NCBI GenBank assembly: GCA_024639845.1
Contig: JAHEGG010000001.1
Span: 211,792 to 271,247, forward strand
From: Microbacteriaceae bacterium
GTDB lineage: Bacteria > Actinomycetota > Actinomycetes > Actinomycetales > Microbacteriaceae
Reading direction: 5' to 3'
Length of the DNA stretch: 59,456 nt
The stretch's first letter is position 1. Every line of letters starts with the position of its first letter. This document shows positions 43,475 to 52,104 of this stretch, piece by piece. Made by a program: the position numbers and the translations under genes. The notes below the pieces were generated by a model that saw only the letters and a program-made list of their open reading frames with translations, was not told where the DNA came from and ran no database searches.

Positions 43475-45568
43475 ATGCTCGCCCGAGTAACATTCGATGA
43501 GTCGCACCGCCCAGCGTGGTCCACAAGACCTGAAGTTGCGGAGCAAATCAACCCGGCAAATCCTGCAGACGCCGGTTACACCAAGGCCGCTCAGGCCCTG
43601 AACGCAGACGGTTTCGAAGTCGCAGTGCACGAAACCGGATCCATCGCCAACGCGCTGGCAACATCCAAGGTGTTCGTCAGCTTGCACGCGTCGAAAGACG
43701 AATTCGAAGCCACCACCGGAGTCGGTGACCCAACCTATCAACCCGAAGAAATCGACGCGCTAGTCGACTGGGTAGCCGCCGGCGGCGGGCTCGTGCTCTT
43801 CGCCGAAACCGAGCAGCTCAAATATGGCAACTCGGCAGCCCAAATTGCAGAACGCTTCGGCATCAAGGTGCTCAACGTGACCGCCCAAGACTCTCAATCA
43901 AACTACAAGGATGTCGCCACCTGGGTGCTCGGAGATCTGATGCCGTCGACCCGCCACAACCTTGTTGCCGGGGTCGGGCAGGCCTGCTTCTATCGATCTG
44001 GTGCGCTCGAAATCTCGGCGGGGGTTGCCGAAAACACGTTCGTCGTCGCGGCCACCTCTGGCAGCGCATCGCCGGCGAATGCCCCGTTGCTCGTGGTGCA
44101 AACCCACGGCCTCGGCCGCGTGGTGATCTGCGCCGACTCCGACATTTTTGGCGATGATTCGATCGACGACCTAGACCACCTGACACTCTGGCGCAACCTG
44201 GTCACCTGGGTAGCAGCGACCACCGACGGATCGAGTGCGGGTCACGCAGCCGCCTGGACCGCGACCGACTCGAACTGGCAGGCGCTGGTCGCAGCCGTCG
44301 AAGGCATTCGCGAACTTCAAATCAAGGATGGCTCGCTCAACCCCGAGCTCGGCGATCAAGCCAAAGGCACGGCACTAGACCTCAGCAACCGCATGATCGC
44401 GGCCATTGGGGCACTCGCGCCGCGTTTCGCGCACCAGGCCGAGCAGCTCGAGGCGACCATCCGCGACATCGAAAAGTGGCAGACCGGCGGATTCGGCGAG
44501 CCGGACTTTCTCGACTCGCTGCTGCTGTTTCGGCCGGATCAACACCGCGTCGATGGGCTCGAAAACCTCGTGGTGTTTCCGATGTATACGCAAAACGGAA
44601 ACCCAAATCGCAACTTCGAAGCCGTGGTCACCCGCACGGTTTGGCCGAACTGGATTGCCGAGCTCGAAGCCAAGCAATACAACAACCCAGCGTTCGTGCC
44701 GATCGAGTTCGTCGCGTTCACCAAAGGTTATGACACCAACTCGGCGGTGCTTTTTCCTGAGACGGTCGCCACGCGTGAACTCGCTAAGTTCTATTGGGGC
44801 GGAATCTTCTGCGACCGCGAGGCAGCCCGCTTCAGGCGCATCACGGCAGCGGCATCCGAGCTTTTGAAACTTGCGCTGCCGGCCGACGCCGAATATCTGC
44901 TGGCCGACCAGCACGTGACCCAAGAAACCTACATGCTCTGGGATCTGGTGCACGACCGCGCTCACAGCCACGGTGACCTGCCGTTCGACCCATTCATGAT
45001 CAAGCAGCGGATGCCGTTCTGGATGTATGCGCTCGAAGAACTGCGTTGCGACCTCACCACCTTCAGAGAGACACAGAAGCTCGAAGAGCAGGGCGTTTAT
45101 CTGGCTCGCTTCGTGCGTCTAGCGATTCTGTTCGACCGTCTGTTCCGTTTTCCGATCACGGGCGATCGTGTTCGCAACTACGACGGGCTCGGTGGTCAGA
45201 TCATCTTTGCTTGGTTGCACAAGAACGGCGTGCTGCACTGGACCGACAACCAGCTCTCGCTGGACTGGGACCGTCTGAATGACTCGATGGTCGAGTTGTG
45301 CGAGCAGGTTGAAGACCTCTATCGCACGGGCATCGACCGCAGTCGCCTGGCGCACTGGTTATCGTCATACGAGTTTGTTGCCGGGCTGGTCGAACCGCAT
45401 CCTGGCTCGGCTTGGGCCAAGGGCACCGACCACTTGCCGGTGACCGGCGAACTGCGCGAAATGGTCGATCTGGTGATGCCAGACGAGTTTCCGCTGAACG
45501 TGTTTTATGAAGCGCTTCGAAAGAAGCTAACCCCCGAAATCGCAGCTACGGCAGGAATCACAGCATGA
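43475..45568 (+). CDS. Large protein, tentatively DUF6421 family, with ThuA-like N-terminus
   Basis: 697 residues from the ATG with GAGGAGG at 43463. Residues 1-260 look like a glutamine-amidotransferase-like/ThuA fold (ALVDWVAAGGGLVLFAET, GLGRVVICADSDIFGDDS). Residues 270-697 form a helical domain with conserved-looking WDLVHDRAHSHGDLPFDPFM, RMPFWMYALEELRCDLT and YDGLGGQIIFAWLH, which I associate with actinobacterial DUF6421. The His/Asp/Glu-rich HDRAHSHGD and EELRCD could bind metal (inference). It overlaps a threonine aldolase gene by 4 nt. Function unknown. Confidence 0.65.
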   Translation: MLARVTFDESHRPAWSTRPEVAEQINPANPADAGYTKAAQALNADGFEVAVHETGSIANALATSKVFVSLHASKDEFEATTGVGDPTYQPEEIDALVDWVAAGGGLVLFAETEQLKYGNSAAQIAERFGIKVLNVTAQDSQSNYKDVATWVLGDLMPSTRHNLVAGVGQACFYRSGALEISAGVAENTFVVAATSGSASPANAPLLVVQTHGLGRVVICADSDIFGDDSIDDLDHLTLWRNLVTWVAATTDGSSAGHAAAWTATDSNWQALVAAVEGIRELQIKDGSLNPELGDQAKGTALDLSNRMIAAIGALAPRFAHQAEQLEATIRDIEKWQTGGFGEPDFLDSLLLFRPDQHRVDGLENLVVFPMYTQNGNPNRNFEAVVTRTVWPNWIAELEAKQYNNPAFVPIEFVAFTKGYDTNSAVLFPETVATRELAKFYWGGIFCDREAARFRRITAAASELLKLALPADAEYLLADQHVTQETYMLWDLVHDRAHSHGDLPFDPFMIKQRMPFWMYALEELRCDLTTFRETQKLEEQGVYLARFVRLAILFDRLFRFPITGDRVRNYDGLGGQIIFAWLHKNGVLHWTDNQLSLDWDRLNDSMVELCEQVEDLYRTGIDRSRLAHWLSSYEFVAGLVEPHPGSAWAKGTDHLPVTGELREMVDLVMPDEFPLNVFYEALRKKLTPEIAATAGITA

Positions 45569-46602
45569 CCGAACGAAAAATCTGGCGGGGTTTTGCCAGC
45601 GATAACTATGCCGGAGTGCACCCTGAGATTCTGGCTGCCATCGCCGCAGTGAATGATGGGCACGAGATCGCCTATGGCGAAGATTCGGTCACAGCTCGTC
45701 TCGACGCAATGATGCAGGCCGAGTTCGGTCCTCAAGCCCTGGCGTTTCCGGTGTTCAACGGAACCGGCGCTAACGTGGTCTCGCTTCAGGCATGTCTCGA
45801 ACGTTGGGAGGCGGTTATCGCGGCCGAATCCGCGCACATCAACGCCGACGAGGGTGGAGCGCCCGAGAAGATGGCGGGCCTCAAGATCTGGACCGTGCCA
45901 ACCCCAGACGGCAAGCTCACCCCAGAACTAGTCGATTCGGTTATGTTCGACATTGGCTCGGTTCACCGCGCTCAACCCGGCGCGATTTCGATCACCAACA
46001 CCACCGAGATGGGCACCCTGTATACGGCCGACGAGATTCGTGCGCTCGCCGATTACGCTCACTCACACGACCTGCTGTTGCACCTCGACGGCGCTCGCCT
46101 TTCGAACGCTGCGGCTGCGCTAGGAATGCGGTTCCGTGAGTTCACCACCGATGCTGGTGTCGACATCGTTTCGTTCGGCGGCACCAAGATTGGAGCGCTC
46201 GCTGCCGAGGCGGTTGTGGTGCTGAACCCAGACCTAACGCACAAGATCCCGTTCTTGCGCAAGACTTCGATGCAGCTGGCATCCAAGATGCGCTTCGTTA
46301 GCGCTCAACTGATCGCGGTTCTCTCGAACGACCTTTGGAAGCGAAACGGTGAGCACGCGAACTCGATGGCGGCGCGCTTGGATGCTGGGCTGCGAGCTCT
46401 TGGCGTCGAGATTCCTAACCCCACTCAGGCCAACGCGGTGTTCCCGATCTTCACAGCAGCCCAAACGGCTGCCCTGCAGCAGGAGTATCGCTTCTATGTC
46501 TGGAACTATGCAACCGGGCAGGTGCGACTGATGTGTTCTTGGGACACCAGTGTCGAAGATGTTGATGGCTTGTTAGCAGCCGCTGAACGGGTTCTCAGCT
46601 AG
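45565..46602 (+). CDS. Low-specificity L-threonine aldolase-type PLP enzyme
   Basis: 345 residues, a fold-type I PLP enzyme of the beta-eliminating lyase family. It begins GFASDNYAGVHPEILAAI. The cofactor region is LHLDGARLSNAA (Asp to pyridine N) and SFGGTKIGALA with the Schiff-base Lys. It cleaves threonine or similar beta-hydroxy amino acids to glycine plus aldehyde. The ATG overlaps the previous stop, so it is cotranslated with the DUF6421-like gene. Confidence 0.85.
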   Translation: MTERKIWRGFASDNYAGVHPEILAAIAAVNDGHEIAYGEDSVTARLDAMMQAEFGPQALAFPVFNGTGANVVSLQACLERWEAVIAAESAHINADEGGAPEKMAGLKIWTVPTPDGKLTPELVDSVMFDIGSVHRAQPGAISITNTTEMGTLYTADEIRALADYAHSHDLLLHLDGARLSNAAAALGMRFREFTTDAGVDIVSFGGTKIGALAAEAVVVLNPDLTHKIPFLRKTSMQLASKMRFVSAQLIAVLSNDLWKRNGEHANSMAARLDAGLRALGVEIPNPTQANAVFPIFTAAQTAALQQEYRFYVWNYATGQVRLMCSWDTSVEDVDGLLAAAERVLS

Positions 46603-46749
46603 CTGGTTCACCGAAAGAGTCAGCCGTTGGCGGGTTTGCCAAGCCGGTGCTCACTTGCGCAATTGAAAATTATCTGGAATAAAGTAAAGCCCCACTTGTT
46701 AAGATGGAAGAGTTGACTTGAAGTTGACGCGACCGATTCGAAGGAAATC

Positions 46750-47328
46750 ATGAAAAAGACAGCAATCACCAGTGCCGAAATCGCCCCAGTTCTAGCCGAA
46801 CGTTGGAGCCCGCGAGCCTTCGATGAAACCCACACTTTGAGCCAGCATGAAGCGCTTTCGCTTCTCGAGGCCGCTCGCTGGGCGGCATCCGCTAACAATG
46901 CGCAGCCTTGGCGCTTCTCGCTGCTCTACCGCGGCGACGCACTGTGGCAGAAGGTTGTGGCAGAGGGACTCACCGGATTCAATCAGTCTTGGGCTCCGCG
47001 TGCATCCGCGCTTCTGGTTGTCTCGATTAAGAACCAAACCCCAGATGGTCGCCCTTATGAGATTGCCCGCTATGACGCCGGGCTGGCGGTGGCGACACTG
47101 AGCATTCAGGCTGAGGAGCTTGGCCTTCGCACCCACCAGATGGCAGGGCTCGTGCACGCGTCGATTCACAGCACCCTAGAACTTGCCGATGACCTCGACG
47201 TTTTGGTGGCCGTGGCAATCGGCAAGCAGGCAGCGGCCGAAACTTTGCAGGGTCCGGCTTTCGAGCGCGAAGTTGCCCCGCGCACCCGCCTCGAACTAGA
47301 CGAAATCGTGCTGCACGGCAAGCCTTAG
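46750..47328 (+). CDS. Nitroreductase-family FMN oxidoreductase
   Basis: 192 residues. The family start RWSPRAFDETHTLSQ and the FMN-contacting ARWAASANNAQPWRF are clear; AGLAVATLSIQAEELGLRTHQMAG follows. Such enzymes reduce nitro groups, quinones or other acceptors with NAD(P)H. The physiological substrate is unknown. GAAGGAAATC precedes the ATG. The TAG stop is also the first three bases of a TAGGCT box for the next gene. Confidence 0.9.
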   Translation: MKKTAITSAEIAPVLAERWSPRAFDETHTLSQHEALSLLEAARWAASANNAQPWRFSLLYRGDALWQKVVAEGLTGFNQSWAPRASALLVVSIKNQTPDGRPYEIARYDAGLAVATLSIQAEELGLRTHQMAGLVHASIHSTLELADDLDVLVAVAIGKQAAAETLQGPAFEREVAPRTRLELDEIVLHGKP

Positions 47329-47331
47329 GCT
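47326..47331 (+). promoter_or_regulatory. -10 box overlapping a stop codon
   Basis: TAGGCT, 7 nt before the DedA ATG. Its TAG is the stop codon of the nitroreductase gene. Confidence 0.5.
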
Positions 47332-47338
47332 TGAAGGT

Positions 47339-47980
47339 ATGCCCCTAATCATTCACGCTGCCAGCATCTCTGACCAGATTGCGGGTTGGTACACCGACCT
47401 TGGTCCTTGGCTGTTTTATGGCGTGGTCTGGTTGCTGGTTTTCGCTGGCACCGGACTGTTTATCGGGGCTTTTGTGCCTTTCGTCACCGGCGACTCGCTC
47501 GTTTTTGCCGCCGGCCTCGTGGCTGCCACCAACCCTGGCGGCGACAACATTTGGATCATGGCAACAGGTGTCGGCATCGCTGCCTGGCTCGGTGATCAGG
47601 TTGGTTACACGCTCGGTCGCCACTACGGCCGCCCCTATCTAGAGCGTCGCAAGGGTCAATGGCTTCGCACGGCGATCGCGAAGTCTGAAAAGTTTTATGA
47701 AGCGTGGGGATGGTGGGCCGTGGTCATCGCCCGCTTCATGCCCTGGGCTCGCGTGTTCGTGCCGGCCATCGCTGGCATCGCACGGATGAACTACTACAAG
47801 TTTTTCTCAGCGAACCTGGTTGGCGCGGTCGCTTGGGGTGTGGGTTTGACGGTGGCAGGCTACTTCGCCGCATCGATTCCCGCGGTCAAAAACGCCTCGT
47901 ATGCGATAGCAGGGTTCTTCATTCTTGCCTCGCTTGTGGCAGGGGTGCGGGTCTGGCTCAAGAACCGCAAGAGCGCTTAG
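47339..47980 (+). CDS. DedA-family membrane protein
   Basis: 213 residues with about five to six membrane segments. Family blocks: FIGAFVPFVTGDSLVFAAG, WLGDQVGYTLGRHYGRP and VVIARFMPWARVFVPAIAG, in which the Arg and Pro are conserved. DedA proteins are flippases of undecaprenyl phosphate or related lipid carriers in several bacteria. The ATG is 10 bp after the nitroreductase, with GAAGG in front and a box in the stop codon. Confidence 0.9.
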   Translation: MPLIIHAASISDQIAGWYTDLGPWLFYGVVWLLVFAGTGLFIGAFVPFVTGDSLVFAAGLVAATNPGGDNIWIMATGVGIAAWLGDQVGYTLGRHYGRPYLERRKGQWLRTAIAKSEKFYEAWGWWAVVIARFMPWARVFVPAIAGIARMNYYKFFSANLVGAVAWGVGLTVAGYFAASIPAVKNASYAIAGFFILASLVAGVRVWLKNRKSA

Positions 47981-48552
47981 CTCAAACGAATTGCGGCCAG
48001 CGCCGCCGAGCGCTCACGCGCATAAAAGTCGAGCTCCTGAGCGGCCCAAGCGGCCCAGTGCTCGTCGGAACCTTCGCGCGCTAACCAGCGCTTGAGGCGA
48101 ACATCCTCGTCGACTTCGAGCCAAACCGAGAACTGCGCTAGGTCGATGCTGTTGGTGTTGATCGCGCCGCAACCTTCGATGATCAGGGGGGTTCCACCTG
48201 AAAATTCGCGCCACTCACGGCGTTCGCCGAGAGCCCAGTCGAACAGCTGCCAGTGCGCGGTCTTGCGGGCGGCAATCGGCCCGAGCACGAACCGCTGCAG
48301 GTATTCGGCTCCGGCGGCTAGCCCATCCCAGCCTGGATATAGGTCGTCCATGTGCACGATTCGGGGCAGGGTTTCACCCTCTTTGAACAGGCGACGTTGC
48401 AAAGCATCGGCCAGGGTTGACTTGCCCGAAGCGGCCCGCCCATCAATCAACACAATAGGAGTCGCAACGCCTTCGTCGATTGCATCGAGCACGGCCGAAG
48501 TCAGGTCGGCGACAAGCGTCTCGGCATCTTGGTATTCGGGCTGAAGGCTCAC
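47977..48552 (-). CDS. P-loop uridine-kinase-like phosphotransferase
   Basis: 191 residues. Walker A is IDGRAASGKSTL (near residue 40), followed by HMDDLYPGWDG with the Asp pair typical of uridine/panthothenate-kinase-like proteins, then EGCGAINTN. The substrate is not certain; small-molecule kinase activity is inferred from the fold. GTG start with TAGCCT 6 nt upstream. Its end overlaps DedA by 4 nt on the other strand. Confidence 0.82.
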   Translation of the reverse strand: MSLQPEYQDAETLVADLTSAVLDAIDEGVATPIVLIDGRAASGKSTLADALQRRLFKEGETLPRIVHMDDLYPGWDGLAAGAEYLQRFVLGPIAARKTAHWQLFDWALGERREWREFSGGTPLIIEGCGAINTNSIDLAQFSVWLEVDEDVRLKRWLAREGSDEHWAAWAAQELDFYARERSAALAAIRLS

Positions 48553-48558
48553 CAGAAC

Positions 48559-48564
48559 AGGCTA
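48559..48564 (-). promoter_or_regulatory. -10 box, leaderless
   Basis: TAGCCT on the minus strand, 6 nt before the GTG at 48552. Confidence 0.55.
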
Positions 48565-48569
48565 ACCCG

Positions 48570-49220
48570 TTAGATCTGGTAGTTGTCGACCAGCACGTCA
48601 GGGTGGCGGTCGAAACGATAGCCGCCGCCACGGATGGTGCGAATGATGTCTTCGTAACCACCGATCTTTGCGCGCAGTCGGCGCACGTGCACGTCGATGG
48701 TGCGATCGTTCGGGGCCGAGTCGGGGTCATCGGCCCAAACGGCTTCGATCAACTCGCGTCGGCTGATCGTTTCGCCCTGGTTGTTGATCAGATAGTTGAT
48801 GAGCTCGAACTCCCGATAGGTGAGTCCGGCGTTCTCTCCGTCGGCAATCAGGCGGCGGCGTGGCAGGTCGATCACGATGCCAGGTTGCCTTTCTGCCTCG
48901 ATCTGGGGCACCTTCGCGCTCAACTCGGGGTCTCGCAGAGCGGCACGAACCACGTCGATGTTGCGGCCACCCACATCCTTGGGAGCTAGGGCCACGGCTG
49001 CGTGAGTTTCGGCGCCAGAACCGGGCACGAGTTCATCCAAGGTTTTTCGCAGGGCGGCAGCGATCTGACTGAGGCTGGTTCCGTTTTCGAGTGCTTGGTT
49101 GGCGTCGATTCCGATGTAGAGAGCGAAGCCGCGGGCGATCGGTTGAGTTGCCGCTTGGTTGGCTGGCTGGCTTTGAGGTGTTGCATTTGCCGGAACTGGC
49201 TTTGGGTTGGTTGCGTTCAT
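48570..49220 (-). CDS. Winged-helix (OmpR-type) transcriptional regulator without receiver domain
   Basis: 216 residues from the ATG at 49220 with AAAGGATTC; a frame open to 49253 is less likely. Residues 1-25 are a Pro/Gln/Asn-rich tail. Residues 30-105 form an uncharacterised domain (LYIGIDANQALENGTSLSQI). The C-terminal ~100 residues are an OmpR-type winged helix (LTYREFELINYLINNQGETI, DVHVRRLRAKIGG, IRGGGYRF). There is no phosphoacceptor Asp, so control must be by another signal. The 5' region holds a Met/Cys-rich leader ORF (49327-49422). Confidence 0.85.
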   Translation of the reverse strand: MNATNPKPVPANATPQSQPANQAATQPIARGFALYIGIDANQALENGTSLSQIAAALRKTLDELVPGSGAETHAAVALAPKDVGGRNIDVVRAALRDPELSAKVPQIEAERQPGIVIDLPRRRLIADGENAGLTYREFELINYLINNQGETISRRELIEAVWADDPDSAPNDRTIDVHVRRLRAKIGGYEDIIRTIRGGGYRFDRHPDVLVDNYQI

Positions 49221-49326
49221 TTTTGAATCCTTTGACTTTTGTCTATGCGTCATTGCGTTGCTGTTGAGAGGTTCGGTGAGTTCACCGGTGTTCAGCGGGT
49301 GCGCGTCGTCGCGCGTTTAGTGCGGC

Positions 49327-49422
49327 TTAGCGGCACATTCGCATGCACATGTCAGCACACATCATCTGGGTGCCTGCGAACGCAGAAGCCACCGAGATCT
49401 GTCTTGAAGTGCTGTTAGTCAT
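49327..49422 (-). CDS. Met/Cys-rich 31-residue leader peptide upstream of the winged-helix gene
   Basis: ATG at 49422 to TAA at 49327-49329. The peptide ends MMCADMCMRMCR: five Met and three Cys in the last 12 residues. There is no ribosome site, but TAAAGT (49430-49435) is 7 nt upstream, as for other leaderless genes here. Between it and the regulator start are two small hairpins (49301-49314, GCGCG/CGCGC; 49274-49287, CGGTG/CACCG). It may be an attenuator-like leader sensing Cys/Met supply, or a metal-binding peptide. Neither is proven. Confidence 0.5.
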   Translation of the reverse strand: MTNSTSRQISVASAFAGTQMMCADMCMRMCR

Positions 49423-49429
49423 AGAAAGA

Positions 49430-49435
49430 ACTTTA
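49430..49435 (-). promoter_or_regulatory. -10 box of the leader-peptide transcript
   Basis: TAAAGT on the minus strand, 7 nt before the leader ATG. Confidence 0.45.
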
Positions 49436-49469
49436 ACATGAAAGAAGTCAGATTCAGAAAGACGACCTT

Positions 49470-49916
49470 TTGAACATTCTCATGGTTTGCCTTGGCAACA
49501 TTTGTCGCTCACCTATGGCCGAGTTGATGCTGCGTTCGGCCGTGGATGCTGCCAACTTGTCGGCCGTTCGCATCGAGTCTGCTGGGGTGGCTGCCGAGGT
49601 TGGTGAATCGGCAACCCCGAACACCGTGACAGTTTTGGCCGAGCAGGGAATTGATGGTTCGAACCACGTTGCTCGCCAATTAACCGAGCAAATGCTCGCC
49701 GACGCCGATCTCGTTTTGGTGGCGACCGAGGCCGTGCGACGCAGGGTGTTGAACTATCGAAACTCAGATGCAAGCAAGGTTCGACTGATGCTCGGTGAAG
49801 GCGACCTCGCCGACCCGTGGGGGTTCAGTCTCGAAACCTATCGCTCGACCGCCCGAGAGTTGCAGCCCGCCGTCGAGGGTTGGCTCGAAGAAATAATCGC
49901 AGGGATGCGCGCCTAG
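49470..49916 (+). CDS. Low-molecular-weight protein tyrosine phosphatase
   Basis: 148 residues. It starts with a TTG directly before the family N-terminus [17 protein letters not shown], which contains the CX5R phosphate loop (C7, R13). The general-acid Asp is in LADPWGF. It would remove phosphate from protein Tyr (or Arg). Its stop overlaps the end of upp on the other strand by 4 nt. No strong ribosome site; start chosen by homology of the N-terminus. Confidence 0.9.
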   Translation: MNILMVCLGNICRSPMAELMLRSAVDAANLSAVRIESAGVAAEVGESATPNTVTVLAEQGIDGSNHVARQLTEQMLADADLVLVATEAVRRRVLNYRNSDASKVRLMLGEGDLADPWGFSLETYRSTARELQPAVEGWLEEIIAGMRA

Positions 49917-50548
49917 TCGGCGGTGCCAAACAGACGGTCACCGGCATCGCCGAGTCCGGGAACGATGTAGCCCTTTTCGTTGAGGTGCGAGTCAAGGGCA
50001 CCCAACACGATCTTCACGTCTCGGTCACCGAAACGCTTTTCCACCGCGGCAACACCCTCGGGAGCGCCAATGAGACAAATGCAGGTCACGTCTTTGGCTC
50101 CGCGTTCGAACACATAGTTGATCGAGTCGATCAGGGTTCCACCGGTGGCAAGCATCGGGTCGATGATGTAAACCTGCCGACCGGAGAGGTCTTCGGGCAG
50201 GCGGTTTGCATAAGTGAATGGTTCGAGGGTTTCCTCGTTGCGCTTGATTCCCAAGAAACCGACCTCCGCGGTTGGCAAAAGCTTGACGATTCCTTCGAGC
50301 ATTCCGAGCCCCGCGCGCAGAATCGGAACGATGATTGGCCGTGGGCGGCTCAACTTGACGCCGACGGTGGCGGTCACGGGGGTTTCGATGCCGAACTTTT
50401 CGACCGAGACATCCCTGGTGGCTTCATAGGCGAGCAGCGTGACAAGCTCTTCGACGAGCAGTCGGAACACTGGCGACGGGGTGTTCTTGTCGCGAAGCAC
50501 GGTCAGCTTGTGGGTGATCAGGGGATGGTCGGCAACAAAGACTCGCAT
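49913..50548 (-). CDS. upp: Uracil phosphoribosyltransferase
   Basis: 211 residues, normal length. It makes UMP from uracil and PRPP (salvage). The PRPP motif [12 protein letters not shown] and the uracil-binding C-terminal [17 protein letters not shown] are present. TAGATT 6 nt before the ATG (50555-50560) fits a leaderless transcript, divergent from tadA. Confidence 0.95.
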   Translation of the reverse strand: MRVFVADHPLITHKLTVLRDKNTPSPVFRLLVEELVTLLAYEATRDVSVEKFGIETPVTATVGVKLSRPRPIIVPILRAGLGMLEGIVKLLPTAEVGFLGIKRNEETLEPFTYANRLPEDLSGRQVYIIDPMLATGGTLIDSINYVFERGAKDVTCICLIGAPEGVAAVEKRFGDRDVKIVLGALDSHLNEKGYIVPGLGDAGDRLFGTAD

Positions 50549-50554
50549 AGGCTA

Positions 50555-50560
50555 AATCTA
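50555..50560 (-). promoter_or_regulatory. -10 box of upp, leaderless
   Basis: TAGATT on the minus strand, 6 nt before the upp ATG. On the plus strand TAGGCT (50549-50554) could serve tadA. Confidence 0.5.
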
Positions 50561-50575
50561 TATGAGGAGGATGCC

Positions 50576-51067
50576 GTGAACGACAGGTTTTTTGCGCCAA
50601 TGCGTGAAGCGCTCGCCGAAGCCGCGCTCGCCGCATCCGAGTCTGACGATGTGCCGGTCGGTGCAGTGCTAATCGACGCCGAAGGCAACGTGGTTGCCCG
50701 CGGTCACAATCTGCGCGAAGCCACCGGCGATCCAACCGCTCACGCCGAAGTCGTTGCCGTTCGCGCTGCTGCGGCGTCATTGGCCGAGGTTTCTGGCGCG
50801 AACACATGGCGGCTAGAAGATCTCACCCTGGTGGTGTCGCTCGAACCTTGCGTTATGTGTGCCGGCGCGATTGTTGCGGCGCGAATCCCGCGGGTGGTTT
50901 TTGGCGCTTGGGACGAACGAGTTGGCGCGGCCGGCTCTCGCTATGATCTGCTTCGTGACTCTCGGCTCGGCCCAGCGGTCGAGGTCATCGGGGGAGTGCT
51001 TGAGGACGAATGTTCGGCGGTGCTAACTCAGTTCTTCGAGTCCAAGCGGATGTCTGGCTCAAGATAA
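50576..51067 (+). CDS. tadA: tRNA-specific adenosine deaminase
   Basis: 163 residues from a GTG with GAGGAGG upstream; the much longer frame to 49817 is antisense to upp. It converts A34 of tRNA-Arg(ACG) to inosine. Zinc/proton residues are in THAHAE-type block DPTAHAEVV and in SLEPCVMCAGA. The last 40 bp overlap the CDF gene on the other strand. Confidence 0.93.
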   Translation: MNDRFFAPMREALAEAALAASESDDVPVGAVLIDAEGNVVARGHNLREATGDPTAHAEVVAVRAAAASLAEVSGANTWRLEDLTLVVSLEPCVMCAGAIVAARIPRVVFGAWDERVGAAGSRYDLLRDSRLGPAVEVIGGVLEDECSAVLTQFFESKRMSGSR

Positions 51068-51948
51068 ATCACTCGTGCCGCTGGCACTGCGGCGCGCACC
51101 GAGGCTTCGGCATCGTTGATGATCTTGGCGATCTGTTCACCCGAAGCGGTCGGGGCTACAGCAATCTTCGCCGCCAGCATCAACTCTTCTGGCCCTAGAT
51201 AAAGGGTCTTGTAATGAATGATCGATTCGACGCCGCTACTTGCACCAAGCGCTTCGGCGATTTTTGCGTCATCGGCCGGGCTAGCGCCCTCACCCACCAG
51301 AAGGCTCGAAGTTTCAATACCGAGGATGATCGCCACAAGCACCAGCAATCCACCGATGGCGAGCGTTCCGTAGGCATCCCAAATCGGGTCGCCCGTTAGA
51401 ACAGTGAGCCCTACGCCGGCGAAGGCCAGCACCAAACCGACCAGCGCGGCCAAGTCTTCGAGCAGCACGACCGGAAGTTCTGGCGACTTCGCGTGCCGAA
51501 TGTAAGCAACCAAGCCGGTGTTGCCTCGGTCATCCTTGGCGGCTTTTAAAGCGGTCGCGAGGCTAAAGCTTTCGAGGGCGATCGAAACGCCAAGCACGGT
51601 CAGCGGCAACCAGGCCTCGTGGAGTTCGTGAGGTTCGGCGAGTTTGTTCACGCCCTCGATGATCGAGAACATGCCACCGACGCTGAAAAGCACAATCGAA
51701 ACCATGAAGGCATAGATGTAACGTGAGCGGCCATAGCCGAATGGGTGAGTCTTGGATGCTTCGCGCTTGGCGCGCTTGCCTCCGATGATGAGCAGAACCT
51801 GGTTGCCCGAGTCGGCAACCGAGTGAATGCCTTCGGCAAACATAGATGCCGAACCAGACACCGCGGCCGCGATGAACTTGGTGATGGCGATACCAATGTT
51901 CGCCCCCAAAGCCGCGGCTATCGCCTTGGCAGAACCTTCACTACTCAC
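51028..51948 (-). CDS. Cation diffusion facilitator (CDF) metal transporter
   Basis: 306 residues. Five to six membrane helices lie in the first ~210 residues, then a soluble dimerisation domain (GVESIIHYKTLYLGPEELML). The metal site of TM2 is seen in FAEGIHSVADSGNQ, with His and Asp. It exports Zn, Fe, Mn or a similar divalent ion in exchange for protons; the ion cannot be read. GTG start with GGAGGCACTT. It overlaps the tadA end by 40 bp. Confidence 0.9.
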   Translation of the reverse strand: MSSEGSAKAIAAALGANIGIAITKFIAAAVSGSASMFAEGIHSVADSGNQVLLIIGGKRAKREASKTHPFGYGRSRYIYAFMVSIVLFSVGGMFSIIEGVNKLAEPHELHEAWLPLTVLGVSIALESFSLATALKAAKDDRGNTGLVAYIRHAKSPELPVVLLEDLAALVGLVLAFAGVGLTVLTGDPIWDAYGTLAIGGLLVLVAIILGIETSSLLVGEGASPADDAKIAEALGASSGVESIIHYKTLYLGPEELMLAAKIAVAPTASGEQIAKIINDAEASVRAAVPAARVIYLEPDIRLDSKN

Positions 51949-51978
51949 AAGTGCCTCCGATGTAGTAGCCTATTCCAC

Positions 51979-52068
51979 GGTGACGTGTCCGAGCGGCCGA
52001 AGGTGCAACTCTCGAAAAGTTGTGTGGGTGAAAGCCCACCGTGGGTTCAAATCCCACCGTCACCGCCA
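51979..52068 (+). tRNA. tRNA-Ser (anticodon CGA)
   Basis: 90 nt including an encoded CCA. Acceptor arms GGTGACG/CGTCACC, anticodon stem CAACT/AGTTG with loop CTCGAAA (anticodon CGA, reads UCG), a long variable arm GTGGGTGAAAGCCCACC as expected for Ser, T arm GTGGG TTCAAAT CCCAC and discriminator G. Confidence 0.96.
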
Positions 52069-52076
52069 CTAAAAAA

Positions 52077-52104
52077 CCTCGAGTTCGCTCGGGGCTTTTT
52101 ATTT
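52077..52104. terminator. Terminator after tRNA-Ser
   Basis: Stem CCTCGAG (52077-52083) / CTCGGGG (52088-52094) with TTCG loop, flanked by AAAAAA and TTTTTATTTT, so it can work in both directions and also ends the gene at 52099 (minus). Confidence 0.85.

Noticed and set aside
49817-50575. Long frame upstream of tadA in the same reading frame
   Set aside because: It is antisense to upp across its whole length; tadA has its own GTG with GAGGAGG at 50565.
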